In this document: positions 27,044 through 36,280 of the stretch, one piece after another | Position numbering within the stretch: the first letter of the stretch is position 1 | How the letters are laid out: each line of letters starts with the position of its first letter | Assembly: GCF_022664465.1 (NCBI RefSeq) | Contig: NZ_JAKREV010000002.1 | Span: 62,001 to 126,000 of the forward strand | Reading direction: 5' to 3' | DNA from: Sphingomonas hankookensis | GTDB taxonomy: Bacteria > Pseudomonadota > Alphaproteobacteria > Sphingomonadales > Sphingomonadaceae | DNA: 64,000 nucleotides | Position numbers and translations under genes: made by a program | The notes under the pieces: generated by a model | The model's input: only the letters and a program-made list of their open reading frames with translations | Told to the model about the DNA's origin: nothing | Database searches by the model: none

Positions 27044-28831
27044 ATGATGACGATCGACCGCCGCGGGCTGTTGCGCGGCGCGGCGCTGAGCAGCGGCGGA
27101 CTGGTGCTCGGCGCGTGGACGCCGCTTGGCGCGAACACGCCCGATGCGATGCCGGTCGTCTCGGGCGACCTGATCGAACTGCGTATCGCCCGGCTGAACC
27201 GTACGGTAGACGGGCGGCCGACCCGCGCGATCGGGATCAACGGTATGTCGCCCGCGCCGCTGATCCGCCTGCGCGAAGGGCGGCGCGCGCGCATCCGCGT
27301 GACCAATGACCTCGACGTCGACACCTCGCTCCATTGGCACGGGCTGCTGGTCCCGTTTCAGTATGACGGCGTACCCGGCGTTTCCTTTCCCGGCATCGCG
27401 CCAGGGCAGAGCTTCCTCTATGACTTCCCGGTGCGGCAGAACGGTACCTATTGGTATCACAGCCATTCGGGTGGGCAGGAACAGACCGGGCTGTACGGGC
27501 CAATCGTGATCGATCCCGCCGCGCCCGACCCGGTCGCCTATGACCGCGAACATGTCATCGTCCTGTCGGATCACAGCCGCGCGAGCCCGGAGGCGATCTT
27601 CCGCCGGCTGAAGGTGCAGCCGGGCTATTACAATTTCCAGCGGCAGACGCTCGCCGGACTACTCGCCGGGCGCGACCAGCCGGCGGAGAACCGCAAACAT
27701 TGGGGTGCGATGCGGATGGACCCGGCCGATATCGCGGATGCGACCGGCGCGACCTACACCTATCTGGTCAACGGCCATGGCCCCGCCGACAACTGGACGG
27801 GCACATTCCGGGCGGGCGAGCGGGTGCGGCTGCGGATCGTCAATGCGTCGGCGATGACGACATTCAACGTCCGGATACCGAACCTGCCGTTGACCATCGT
27901 CCAGGCCGACGGGCTGAACGTCGCGCCGGTTACCGTCGACGAATTCCAGATCGGGGTCGCGGAGACCTACGACGCGATCGTCATCCCGCAGGACCGGGCC
28001 TATACGCTGGTCGGCGAAAGCGTCGACCGGTCGGGCATGGCCCGCGCGACGCTCAGCCCGCGTGCCGGCATGGTCGCGCCGGTACCGCCGCTGCGCCCGC
28101 GACCGCTGGCGACGATGACCGACATGGGCATGGGCACGATGGACCACGCCCCGCCCCGCGCGCCCGATCCGACCGCCGAACAAAACGCGTCGCGCCGGCT
28201 CGCCACCGACGACGCGCCCGATCACGCCGCGATGGATCATGAAACCATGGAACATGACGGGATGGACCATGGCGCGATGAAGATGCGCGACTTCGCCGCC
28301 GCGCCCCAGATGGCGAAGACCCCCGGCGTCCAGACCATCTCCCCCATGCCCGCCGACCGCACCGGCTATCCGGGACAGGGGCTGGAGAATGTCGGCCACC
28401 GCGTCCTGACCTATCGTCAGCTGCGCGCGCTGGAACGCAATCCGGACGTTCGCGCGGCCGGACGGCAGATCGACGTTCACCTGACCGGCAACATGGAACG
28501 GTTCATGTGGGGGTTCGACGGGAAGCGGATGGTCGACACCCACGAACCCTTCGCCTTCGTGCTGGGGGAACGGGTACGGATCAACCTGATCAACGACACG
28601 ATGATGGCGCATCCGATCCACCTGCACGGCCATTTCTTCGAACTGGTCACCGGACAGGGCGACCATGCCCCGCGCAAGCATACTGTGATCGTCCAGCCCG
28701 GCGGGATGGTCAGCGTCGACCTGACCGCCGATGCGCCGGGTGACTGGGCGTTCCATTGCCACATGCTCTACCACATGCTGGCGGGCATGATGCGGGTCGT
28801 GACCGTCCGCCCGGCGGGAGGCGCGGCATGA
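27044..28831 (+). CDS. copA: CopA-type multicopper oxidase, copper resistance
   Basis: 595-residue periplasmic oxidase with a Tat leader (DRRGLLRGAALSSGGLVLGAW). Three cupredoxin domains are visible. Copper motifs are HWHG near residue 97, HSH near 139, HPIHLHGH near 523 and HCHMLYHMLAGM near 571. A Met/His-rich stretch (MTDMGMGTMDHAP...MDHETMEHDGMDHGAMKM, about 356-417) is typical of PcoA/CopA and binds Cu(I). The enzyme oxidises Cu(I) and lowers copper toxicity. The start is ATG 27044 or 27047; a TTG upstream at 27011 would break the Tat leader. It overlaps copB by ATGA. Confidence 0.96.
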   Translation: MMTIDRRGLLRGAALSSGGLVLGAWTPLGANTPDAMPVVSGDLIELRIARLNRTVDGRPTRAIGINGMSPAPLIRLREGRRARIRVTNDLDVDTSLHWHGLLVPFQYDGVPGVSFPGIAPGQSFLYDFPVRQNGTYWYHSHSGGQEQTGLYGPIVIDPAAPDPVAYDREHVIVLSDHSRASPEAIFRRLKVQPGYYNFQRQTLAGLLAGRDQPAENRKHWGAMRMDPADIADATGATYTYLVNGHGPADNWTGTFRAGERVRLRIVNASAMTTFNVRIPNLPLTIVQADGLNVAPVTVDEFQIGVAETYDAIVIPQDRAYTLVGESVDRSGMARATLSPRAGMVAPVPPLRPRPLATMTDMGMGTMDHAPPRAPDPTAEQNASRRLATDDAPDHAAMDHETMEHDGMDHGAMKMRDFAAAPQMAKTPGVQTISPMPADRTGYPGQGLENVGHRVLTYRQLRALERNPDVRAAGRQIDVHLTGNMERFMWGFDGKRMVDTHEPFAFVLGERVRINLINDTMMAHPIHLHGHFFELVTGQGDHAPRKHTVIVQPGGMVSVDLTADAPGDWAFHCHMLYHMLAGMMRVVTVRPAGGAA

Positions 28832-29712
28832 CCGCGCGGCTCGCCCTGCTCCTCGCCATCGGCACGGCCACGCCGGCATGGGCGCAGGACCATGCCGGCC
28901 ACGGCCAAATGGACCATAGCAAGACGGATCACGGCACCCCGCCCCCGCCGCCCGCCGATCCGGCCGTGTCTGGCACCGACCTGCCCCCCGGCGACGCGCC
29001 TGCCCCGCCGGTGCCGATGCCGCACGCCGCCGATGGCATCTGGGGCGCCGACGCCATGGCAAACTCGCGCAAGGTGATGATGGCGGACGAAGGCGGCGGA
29101 CAGCGGTTCGCGCAAGTCCTGCTCGATCGCCTCGAATGGAGGGACGGCGGCTATCGTTGGGAAGGCGAAGGCTGGTTCGGCGGCGATCTCCACCGTCTGG
29201 TCGTCAAGAGCGAGGGCGAGGGCAAGGACCGGTTCGAATCCGCCGAGGTGCAGGCGCTCTATTCTCACGCGGTCGGTCCCTATTTCAACCTGCAAGCTGG
29301 TGTCCGCCACGACAGCCGTCCGACCCCGAAGCGGAGCTATGCAGTGGTCGGCGTCGAAGGCCTCGCCCCCTATTGGTTCGAGGTCGAGGCGCACGGCTTT
29401 CTGTCGACCCGCGGCGAACTAACCGGAAGGGTCGAGGGCTATTACGACCAGCGCATCACCCAGCGCCTGATCGCGCAGCCCCGCGCCGAGCTGAACCTGT
29501 CGGCACAGGACGTTCGCGACACCGGGCTCGGATCGGGTCTCACGAGTGCCGAACTGGGCCTGCGCCTGCGCTACGAGATCGCCCGCGAGTTCGCACCCTA
29601 TGTCGGGGTCGCGTGGGAGCGGCGGTTCGGCGACACCCGCCGCTTCGCCCGCGCGCGTGGCGCGGATGCCGGCGGCGTCGAACTGGTCGCCGGCATCCGC
29701 GCATGGTTCTAA
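28828..29712 (+). CDS. copB: CopB-type outer-membrane copper resistance protein
   Basis: 294-residue protein with signal peptide (ending PAWAQ) and a His/Met-rich linker (DHAGHGQMDHSKTDHG). The remaining ~210 residues form a barrel-like domain of the CopB family (ADAMANSRKVMMADEGGG, LVVKSEGEG, YFNLQAGVRHD, VGVEGLAPYWFEVEA) ending in an aromatic residue (RAWF). It works with CopA in the outer membrane. GGGAGG precedes the start, which overlaps the copA stop. The gene converges on the SDR gene with a 9-base gap. Confidence 0.95.
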   Translation: MTARLALLLAIGTATPAWAQDHAGHGQMDHSKTDHGTPPPPPADPAVSGTDLPPGDAPAPPVPMPHAADGIWGADAMANSRKVMMADEGGGQRFAQVLLDRLEWRDGGYRWEGEGWFGGDLHRLVVKSEGEGKDRFESAEVQALYSHAVGPYFNLQAGVRHDSRPTPKRSYAVVGVEGLAPYWFEVEAHGFLSTRGELTGRVEGYYDQRITQRLIAQPRAELNLSAQDVRDTGLGSGLTSAELGLRLRYEIAREFAPYVGVAWERRFGDTRRFARARGADAGGVELVAGIRAWF

Positions 29713-29721
29713 GCGACGCGG

Positions 29722-30480
29722 CTATTCGTCGGGCTTCGCCATCTTCGTATGCTGCGCCGCCAGCACGCTGTCGGGCGTGATGTGGCTCAGTGCCGCCTGC
29801 ACCTTATTCTTGGCACCCGACACGACATGCGCCGATCCGGCCATCACCGCGTCCCAGCCGTTGCGGGCGGTCTTGGCGGGGTCTTCCTTTGAATCGTCCT
29901 TGCCGACCGGCGTGTCGAGCATCCCGGCGCGTTCGAAGAACAGGGTGTCGGTCGGCCCAGGCATCAGCACGGTGATGGTTACGCCGCTGTCCTTCAGCTC
30001 CTCGCGCAAAGCATAGGCGAAGCTGTCGAGATAGGCCTTGGTCGCGTTGTAGACTGCCTGATAGCTGCCCGGAATCAGCCCGGCGATCGATCCGGTGATG
30101 AGGATCCGCCCTTCCCCGCGCGCTGCCATATCGCGCGCGACCTTCTGCAACAGGTAGGTCGTGCCGGTGACGTTGGTGTCGATCACCCGCCGCCATGCCG
30201 CCACGTCCTGTTCGATGAACGCATGGCCGAGACCCCGCCCGGCATTGGCGATCAGCAGGTCGATCGCCCGCCCGCCGACCTCCGCCAGCAACCGGTCATT
30301 GCCCTCGAAGGTCGACAAGTCCGCCTCGACCGCCGTCGCGCCGACCGTACCGGCCGCGGCGTCGATCTGCGGTTCGTCGGCGGCGACGATCAGGTCGTAC
30401 CCTTCCCCCGCTGCAATCTTGGCCAGTTCATAGCCGATACCGGTCGAAGCGCCGGTGATGACCGCCAGTTTGTTCGCCAC
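29722..30480 (-). CDS. Short-chain dehydrogenase/reductase
   Basis: 252-residue NAD(P)-dependent oxidoreductase. It has TGASTGIG near residue 10, NAGRG, catalytic Ser in ITGSIAG (about 138) and YNATK (about 153), and the late PGPTDTLFFERAG. Two GTG codons compete for the start: one at 30486 overlaps the upstream stop, and one at 30480 is properly spaced from AAGGGAG, so the second was chosen. Substrate unknown. It is the last gene of the SRPBCC-alcohol dehydrogenase-SDR operon. Confidence 0.9.
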   Translation of the reverse strand: MANKLAVITGASTGIGYELAKIAAGEGYDLIVAADEPQIDAAAGTVGATAVEADLSTFEGNDRLLAEVGGRAIDLLIANAGRGLGHAFIEQDVAAWRRVIDTNVTGTTYLLQKVARDMAARGEGRILITGSIAGLIPGSYQAVYNATKAYLDSFAYALREELKDSGVTITVLMPGPTDTLFFERAGMLDTPVGKDDSKEDPAKTARNGWDAVMAGSAHVVSGAKNKVQAALSHITPDSVLAAQHTKMAKPDE

Positions 30481-30482
30481 GC

Positions 30483-31670
30483 TCACGCTCCCTTCGCCCA
30501 GTCGGGCTTCAGCACCACCTTGGTGCAGACATTCTGCTCGTCGTGGAATTTCTTGTAGCCCTTCTGCGCATCCTCCAGCGCCATCCGGTCGGAGATCATG
30601 AAGGTCGTATCGATCTTGTCCTCCATGATCGCGGTGAGCAGCGCCGGCAGGTAGCGCTGGACATGGGTCTGCCCGGTTTTCAGCGTCAGTCCCTTTTCCA
30701 TCAGCGCGCCGAACGGGAACTTGTCGATCATCCCGCCATAGACGCCGGGCACCGACACCCGACCGCCTTTGCGACACGCGACGATCGCCTGCCGCAGCGC
30801 GTGCGGCCGATCGGTGCCGAGGAAGGTCGACGCCTTGATCTGGTCGACGATATTGTCGACGAACAGCCCGTGGCTCTCCAACCCGACGCTGTCGATCACC
30901 GCGTCCGGGCCGATCCCGCCCGTCATCGTCATCAGCGCGTCGTAAATGTCGGTTTCCTCGAAATTGAGGACTTCCGCCCCCAATCCCTTGGCAAGGCTCA
31001 ACCGATGCGGAAAATGATCGATCGCGATGACCCGGTGCGCCCCCATCAGCAGCGCCGACTGGATCGCGAACAGCCCGACCGGACCGCAGCCCCATACCGC
31101 CACGATGTCGCCATCCTCGATATCGGCATTCTCCGCCGCCATCCATCCGGTGGGCAGGATGTCCGACAGGAACAGCACCTTGTCGTCGTCGACCCCGTCG
31201 GGGATCACGATCGGACCGACGTCGCTGAACGGCACGCGGACATATTCTGCCTGCCCCCCCGGATAGCCGCCGGTCATGTGGCTGTAGCCGAACAGGCCGG
31301 GCGCGACCTGCCCCCACAATTCCTGCGCGATATCCTGATTGTCGGCCGGGTTGCCGTTGTCGCACCCCGAATATTGCTGCTTCGAACAATGATAGCAGCT
31401 GCCACAGGCGATCACGAAGGGAACGACGACGCGCTGCCCCTTCTTGAGGGTCGACTTGGGACCGGTCTCAACCACCTCGCCCATAAATTCATGGCCGAGG
31501 ATGTCACCCGCCTGCATCGTCGGGATATAGCCGTCGTACAGATGCAGGTCGGACCCGCAGATCGCGGTTGACGTGATCTTGATGATCGCGTCGCGCGGGT
31601 TGATGATCTCAGGATCAGGGACGGTGTCGACGCGGACGTCGTGCTTGCCGTGCCAGGTGAGTGCGCGCAT
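30483..31670 (-). CDS. Zinc-dependent alcohol dehydrogenase, formaldehyde-dehydrogenase-like
   Basis: 395-residue medium-chain dehydrogenase. The catalytic zinc set is CGSD...GHEFMGEV, and the structural zinc cysteines are in CGSCYHC-x7-C. The Rossmann motif is GCGPVG. The length and the [19 protein letters not shown] and [11 protein letters not shown] segments point to the glutathione-independent formaldehyde dehydrogenase-like branch, members of which act on several aldehydes and alcohols. It is in an operon with the SDR and the upstream SRPBCC gene behind an EcfG-type promoter, so a stress role is inferred. Confidence 0.93.
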   Translation of the reverse strand: MRALTWHGKHDVRVDTVPDPEIINPRDAIIKITSTAICGSDLHLYDGYIPTMQAGDILGHEFMGEVVETGPKSTLKKGQRVVVPFVIACGSCYHCSKQQYSGCDNGNPADNQDIAQELWGQVAPGLFGYSHMTGGYPGGQAEYVRVPFSDVGPIVIPDGVDDDKVLFLSDILPTGWMAAENADIEDGDIVAVWGCGPVGLFAIQSALLMGAHRVIAIDHFPHRLSLAKGLGAEVLNFEETDIYDALMTMTGGIGPDAVIDSVGLESHGLFVDNIVDQIKASTFLGTDRPHALRQAIVACRKGGRVSVPGVYGGMIDKFPFGALMEKGLTLKTGQTHVQRYLPALLTAIMEDKIDTTFMISDRMALEDAQKGYKKFHDEQNVCTKVVLKPDWAKGA

Positions 31671-31688
31671 CCGGCAATTCCTCTCGTT

Positions 31689-32267
31689 TTACGATTTCGG
31701 TTCGCGGTTGGGCGGCGTGGTCGTCGCGATCTCGCCGGTTTCCATCAGCTGCTTGAAGCGGCGCAGATCGCGCCGGGCCTGGATCGCCGGTTCCTTCTGC
31801 GTCACCTTGGCGACCAGCTTGCCAACGATGCCGGCGGGCGGCGAATAGGCGATCATCGCCGTCACCACCGTACCGCGTCCGGGCGCAGCCTCGGTGAACG
31901 ACACCCAGCCGCTGTTCGGCACGTCACCATGTTCGGCGCGCCAGCCGATTCGCGTGTCCGGCACGTCCTCGGTAACGATCGCGTCCCATTCGTAGCTGCC
32001 ATTGGGTCCGGCAACGGTCCAGTGCGAGCGGTCGTGATCTTTGACCTCGATCGCCTCCACGTTCAGCATGAAGGTCGCGAGGTTTCCGAAGTCGCGCCAA
32101 TAGGCATAGAGTTCGGACGCCGGACGGTTGATCGTCACCGCGACGCCCGACACCGAAGATTCGCCGTTCGGCGCCGCGCCACCGCGCTCGTCCCGGTCTT
32201 TCGAGGTGAACGCGGGCGCATCGTCGCGCACGATGTCGCCGGGCAATTCGGGTTCGGCCATGGCCAT
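31689..32267 (-). CDS. SRPBCC-fold (START-like) protein
   Basis: 192-residue protein of the SRPBCC superfamily that usually binds hydrophobic ligands. After an acidic ~35-residue N-terminal tail comes SVSGVAVTINRPASELYAYWRDFGNLATFM, then VTAMIAYSPPAGIVGKLVAK and a terminal RFKQLMETGEIATT. Such proteins often stand with the same dehydrogenase partners in sphingomonads. GGGAG lies close to the ATG at 32267 (ATG 32261 is an alternative). First gene of the operon. Confidence 0.85.
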   Translation of the reverse strand: MAMAEPELPGDIVRDDAPAFTSKDRDERGGAAPNGESSVSGVAVTINRPASELYAYWRDFGNLATFMLNVEAIEVKDHDRSHWTVAGPNGSYEWDAIVTEDVPDTRIGWRAEHGDVPNSGWVSFTEAAPGRGTVVTAMIAYSPPAGIVGKLVAKVTQKEPAIQARRDLRRFKQLMETGEIATTTPPNREPKS

Positions 32268-32354
32268 GCTCTCCCGTCCGCCGGATCGTCGACCCGGCTG
32301 ATTGATCCATGATAAGCTATTGATCGAACGATGCTTATTGTCCGATCCATCCCC

Positions 32355-32379
32355 AACCGCCCGCCAGTCAAGCTGTTCC
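32355..32379 (-). promoter_or_regulatory. EcfG (general stress) type promoter
   Basis: On the minus strand GGAAC, 17 bases, then GTT, the alphaproteobacterial EcfG/SigT consensus. It lies ~88 bases upstream of the SRPBCC start and reads into the SRPBCC-ADH-SDR operon. It also overlaps the leader of the divergent cysS gene. Confidence 0.6.
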
Positions 32380-32452
32380 ACGCCGAACCGGACTTTTGCC
32401 GGTCAACGGCCCGGATTTGCAGACGGGTCGCATCGCGCTACACGCTCGGTCC

Positions 32453-33892
32453 ATGTACTTCGCCCCGCTCACGCTCCACAATTCGCTGACCCGCAGCCTT
32501 CAGCGTTTCGAACCGATCGATCCTGCCAAGGGGGTCCGCGTCTACTCGTGCGGGCCGACCGTCTACAATTACGCCCATATCGGCAACCTGCGCGCCTATG
32601 TGTTCACCGACACGCTCAGCCGGGTGCTGCGGTGGAAGGGCTATCCGCTCACCCATGTCATCAACATCACCGATGTCGGCCACCTGACGTCCGACGCCGA
32701 TGCCGGCGACGACAAGATGGAAGCTGCGGCAAAGGCGAACGCGCAGTCGATCTGGGACATCGCCGCGCACTACACGCAGGCGTTCAAGGGCAATCTGCGC
32801 GACCTGAACATCGACGATCCCACGCGATGGTCGGTCGCCACCGATCACATCGCCGAGATGATCGCCTTCGCCGAAAAGATCGCGCCCGGGCACTGCTACG
32901 AACTCGACAGCGGGCTCTATTTCGACAGCACGACCGTCCCCCAGTACGGCGCACTGGCCGGCGGACAGGACGATGCTGGTGAAGGCCGCATCGATCCGGT
33001 CGCCGGCAAGCGGCATCCGCAGGACTTCGCCATCTGGCGCAAGACGCCGCCGGGCGAGAGCCGCCAGATGGAATGGGATTCGCCGTGGGGCAAGGGCGCG
33101 CCCGGCTGGCATCTCGAATGCTCGGTGATGAGCATCAAATATCTCGGCAGCCCGTTCGACATCCACACCGGCGGCATCGACCACCGCGAAATCCACCATC
33201 CGAACGAGATCGCACAGAACCAGGCCTATTGCGGTTGCGCCGACAGCGGCGCCGCCTTCTGGATGCACAACAACTTCCTCGTCGAACGATCGGGCAAGAT
33301 GTCGAAGTCGAAGGGGGTGTTTACCACGCTCCAGACGCTGATCGACGGTGGCGTCCATCCGCTCGCCTATCGGCTGATGTGCCTGTCGGCGCAGTATCGG
33401 TCCGAACTGGAGTTTTCGGCGGAGAATTTGATCGCGGCGCTGACGCGGTTGAAGCGGCTGGCGATGACCGTCGTCGGCCTGCGTGCCCGCGCGACCGGCG
33501 AAGGCGATGCGGGCAAGGCGGCGGCGTATCGCGAACGGCTCGACCTCGCCGTGTCCGACGACCTCAACACGCCGCGCGCGCTGCCCGTGCTCGACGAACT
33601 GCTGGCCGACAAGAAGTTGACCCCGGCCGATCGTCTGGCGGCGCTGGCCGATTTCGACGCGGTGCTGGGGCTGGGGCTGGCGACGATCGAGCGGGCCGAC
33701 CTGCGCGTGCGTCCGGCTAACGCCTCGATCGATGCGGCAACGATCGAGATACGGCTGGCGGACCGCAAGGAAGCACGCGCCGCGAAGGATTTCGCCGCCA
33801 GCGATGCGATCCGCGAAGAACTGACCGCGGCGGGAGTAGAGGTTATGGACGGCGACCCGCTCGGCTGGGACTGGCGACCGACGCTGGGCTAG
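32453..33892 (+). CDS. cysS: Cysteinyl-tRNA synthetase, divergent form
   Basis: 479-residue class I synthetase. SCGPTVYNYAHIGNLRAYV supplies the first zinc Cys and the HIGN motif; C in LECSVMSI and H/E in HHPNE complete the zinc site; GKMSKSKG closes the site near residue 283. The stretch between (GGIDHREIHHPNEIAQNQAYCGCADSGAAFWMHNNFLVERSG region) differs from the common GGIDLxFPHHENE form, so this is a less common CysRS lineage. The start is the ATG before YFAPLTLHNSLTR; the upstream in-frame codons have no family match. Confidence 0.95.
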   Translation: MYFAPLTLHNSLTRSLQRFEPIDPAKGVRVYSCGPTVYNYAHIGNLRAYVFTDTLSRVLRWKGYPLTHVINITDVGHLTSDADAGDDKMEAAAKANAQSIWDIAAHYTQAFKGNLRDLNIDDPTRWSVATDHIAEMIAFAEKIAPGHCYELDSGLYFDSTTVPQYGALAGGQDDAGEGRIDPVAGKRHPQDFAIWRKTPPGESRQMEWDSPWGKGAPGWHLECSVMSIKYLGSPFDIHTGGIDHREIHHPNEIAQNQAYCGCADSGAAFWMHNNFLVERSGKMSKSKGVFTTLQTLIDGGVHPLAYRLMCLSAQYRSELEFSAENLIAALTRLKRLAMTVVGLRARATGEGDAGKAAAYRERLDLAVSDDLNTPRALPVLDELLADKKLTPADRLAALADFDAVLGLGLATIERADLRVRPANASIDAATIEIRLADRKEARAAKDFAASDAIREELTAAGVEVMDGDPLGWDWRPTLG

Positions 33893-33912
33893 AGCGTGAT
33901 GCCCCTCATCCG

Positions 33913-34028
33913 AACCGTTCATGCTGAGTAGGGACTGAGCTTTTCGAAGGCCCGTATCGAAGCATTTCCCAAGCAGTCCTTCAATACGCCGCTTCGCCAA
34001 GCTCGGCGGCTACTCAGGACGAACGGTT
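33913..34028. repeat. Long inverted repeat (AACCGTTC...CTGAGTAG type)
   Basis: AACCGTTCATGCTGAGTAG (33913-33931) is answered by CTACTCAGGACGAACGGTT (34010-34028), 17 of 19 bases pairing across a 78-base middle that includes CTTTTCGAAGG. It is a second repeat family, distinct from the CGTCATTCC type, between cysS and the TM2 gene. Confidence 0.7.
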
Positions 34029-34054
34029 CTATCTGCCCTAATCACTATCACGAA

Positions 34055-34140
34055 CGTCATCCCAGCGAAGGCTGGGATCTCCCGGTTACGGAGCGCCGCT
34101 CCTCGCCGCACGAGGCCCCGGCCTTCGCCGGGTCGACGAG
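34055..34140. repeat. Palindromic intergenic repeat, CATCCCAGC type
   Basis: CGTCATCCCAGCGAAGGCTG (from 34056) and the later GGCCCCGGCCTTCGCCGGGTCGACGAG form a decayed pair of the CGTCATTCC family. With the preceding long inverted repeat it fills the 320-base gap 33893-34214, in which no gene was seen. Confidence 0.55.
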
Positions 34141-34214
34141 ATGCAGTGACCTAACCCCTTGCTACACCCCCCGCTTCCCCGCCATATCGACCGCACGAAT
34201 CATCGGGGGACGAT

Positions 34215-34655
34215 ATGCGGGGACAGGTGCTGGGCGTCGATCGGAACGGCCGCGAGGGGCGGATCGCCGGCGACGACGGGCAACGTTACTGGTTCGAACC
34301 CGATGACTGGTCCGACCGGATCGGCCCCACCGTCGGCGCGCAGGTCGATTTCGAGGTATCGAACGGCCGGGCGCTGCGCATCTACCACGTGCCCGGTACC
34401 GTTGCCCCCCGCCCCGCCGCCGATCCGGTACGTCCGCGCCCGCGCAAGGACAAGGTCGCGGCAGCCTTGCTCGCCTTCTTCCTCGGAATCTTCGGCGTGC
34501 ACCGTTTCTACCTCGGCCGGGTCGGGTCGGGCATGGCCATGCTGGTCCTGACCTGCACGCTGGTCGGCATCTTCGTGACCAGCATCTGGTCACTGGTCGA
34601 TTTCATCCGCTATCTCGTCATGGACAACGACGAATTCCATCAGCGTTATGGCTGA
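34215..34655 (+). CDS. TM2-domain membrane protein
   Basis: 146-residue protein. The N-terminal ~65 residues look like a small OB/cold-shock-type beta barrel ([30 protein letters not shown]). A basic linker follows, then a TM2 domain from residue ~76: [29 protein letters not shown] and a second helix with [20 protein letters not shown]. The G-x-HRFYLGR motif between the helices is the family hallmark. Function unknown. CGGGGGACGAT upstream holds the ribosome site. Confidence 0.9.
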   Translation: MRGQVLGVDRNGREGRIAGDDGQRYWFEPDDWSDRIGPTVGAQVDFEVSNGRALRIYHVPGTVAPRPAADPVRPRPRKDKVAAALLAFFLGIFGVHRFYLGRVGSGMAMLVLTCTLVGIFVTSIWSLVDFIRYLVMDNDEFHQRYG

Positions 34656-34753
34656 TCGAAGCGGTCGATCGGGGCGATGAACCTTTCCTTCATTGCGCGA
34701 ACGGCGGGTTTCGCGCATGGGAATTGCCCGAACCGACTTCTATGGAACTTGTG

Positions 34754-36127
34754 ATGGCTGCCACTTGGGCTCCCGACAGCTGGAAATCCGCCGAAGCGCG
34801 CCAGCTCCCGACCTATCCTGACGCGCAGGCGCTCGACGCCGCGACCACGCAGCTGGCCAACTATCCGCCGCTCGTCTTTGCCGGCGAAGCGCGCAACCTG
34901 ACCGCCGAACTGGCGCAGGTGGCGGAGGGTAAGGCGTTCCTGCTGCAGGGCGGCGACTGCGCCGAAAGCTTCGCCGAATTCCATCCGAACTATATCCGCG
35001 ACACCTTCCGCGTCATCCTGCAAATGGCGGTGGTGCTGACCTTCGCGTCGAAGCTGCCGACGGTAAAGCTCGGCCGCATGGCCGGCCAGTTCGCCAAGCC
35101 GCGCTCGGCCGACACCGAGGTGATCGACGGCGTCGAACTGCCCAGCTATCGCGGCGACAACATCAACGACATCGCCTTCACCGCCGAAGGCCGCGTGCCC
35201 GATCCGCAGCGCATGATCCGCGCCTATTCGCAGGCGGCGGCGACGCTCAACCTGCTGCGCGCGTTTGCCACCGGCGGCTATGCGAACCTGCATCAGGTCC
35301 ATCGCTGGACCCACGACTTCATGGGCCGTTCGCCCTGGGCCAAGAAATATGCCGACGTCGCCGACCGTATCGGCGAGGCGCTCGACTTCATGGCCGCCTG
35401 CGGCATCGACGCCGACAGCGTGCCGCAGCTGAAGGCGACCAGCTTCTACACCAGCCACGAAGCGCTGCTGCTGCCGTACGAACAGGCGCTGACCCGGCAG
35501 GATTCGCTGACCGGCGACTGGTACGATACGTCGGCGCACTTCCTGTGGATCGGCGACCGCACCCGTTTCGATGGATCGGCGCATGTCGAATTCCTGCGCG
35601 GCATCGGCAACCCGATCGGTATCAAATGCGGCCCGAGCCTCGAGCCCGACGCGCTGCTGCGGATGCTCGACACGCTCAACCCGAACCGGGTGGCAGGGCG
35701 GATGACGCTCATCACCCGCTATGGCCATGACAAGATCGAGGCGGGCCTGCCCAAGCTGATCCGCGCCGTGCAGCGCGAAGGGCATCCGGTCATCTGGTCG
35801 TGCGACCCGATGCACGGCAACACGATCAAGGCGACGACCGGCTACAAGACGCGGCCGTTCGACCGTATCCTGGCCGAAGTACGCGGTTTCTTCGCGGTCC
35901 ACCGGGCCGAGGGTAGCCATGCCGGCGGCATCCATGCCGAAATGACCGGGCAGAACGTCACCGAATGCACCGGCGGCGCGATCGCAGTCACCGAACAGGC
36001 GCTGGCCGATCGCTACCATACCCACTGCGACCCACGGCTCAACGCCGGGCAGAGCCTTGAACTGGCATTCCTGCTGGCCGAGATGCTGAACGACGAGATG
36101 GCGGAACGGCGCCTGGTCGCGGCGTAA
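34754..36127 (+). CDS. Class II 3-deoxy-7-phosphoheptulonate (DAHP) synthase
   Basis: 457-residue enzyme for the first step of the shikimate pathway (phosphoenolpyruvate plus erythrose 4-phosphate). Family signatures include [61 protein letters not shown] and [10 protein letters not shown], all intact. The start ATG 34754 ([20 protein letters not shown]) fits plant- and mycobacterial-type class II enzymes and has GGAA 8 bases upstream; ATG 34742 and TTG 34724 are alternatives. No aromatic pathway neighbour is present, and the gene stands alone. Confidence 0.96.
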   Translation: MAATWAPDSWKSAEARQLPTYPDAQALDAATTQLANYPPLVFAGEARNLTAELAQVAEGKAFLLQGGDCAESFAEFHPNYIRDTFRVILQMAVVLTFASKLPTVKLGRMAGQFAKPRSADTEVIDGVELPSYRGDNINDIAFTAEGRVPDPQRMIRAYSQAAATLNLLRAFATGGYANLHQVHRWTHDFMGRSPWAKKYADVADRIGEALDFMAACGIDADSVPQLKATSFYTSHEALLLPYEQALTRQDSLTGDWYDTSAHFLWIGDRTRFDGSAHVEFLRGIGNPIGIKCGPSLEPDALLRMLDTLNPNRVAGRMTLITRYGHDKIEAGLPKLIRAVQREGHPVIWSCDPMHGNTIKATTGYKTRPFDRILAEVRGFFAVHRAEGSHAGGIHAEMTGQNVTECTGGAIAVTEQALADRYHTHCDPRLNAGQSLELAFLLAEMLNDEMAERRLVAA

Positions 36128-36166
36128 CAGGGTATGGGAGCGGGCCCCTCCCCTCTCCCAACCATG

Positions 36167-36249
36167 CGTCACCCCAGCGCAGGCTGGGGTCTCCCGCTGA
36201 TAGCGCGCAGCAGGAATCGTGTGAGACCCCAGCCTGCGCTGGGGTGACG
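36167..36249. repeat. Perfect 27-base inverted repeat
   Basis: CGTCACCCCAGCGCAGGCTG... (36167-36193) and its exact reverse complement (36223-36249) flank 29 bases. Each arm is also a small palindrome. It is the best-preserved copy of the CGTCAT/CACCCC repeat family and lies between two convergent genes, where it may end both transcripts. Confidence 0.8.
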
Positions 36250-36280
36250 TCATCGGCGGGTGTGAAACCGCACCCGTTCG

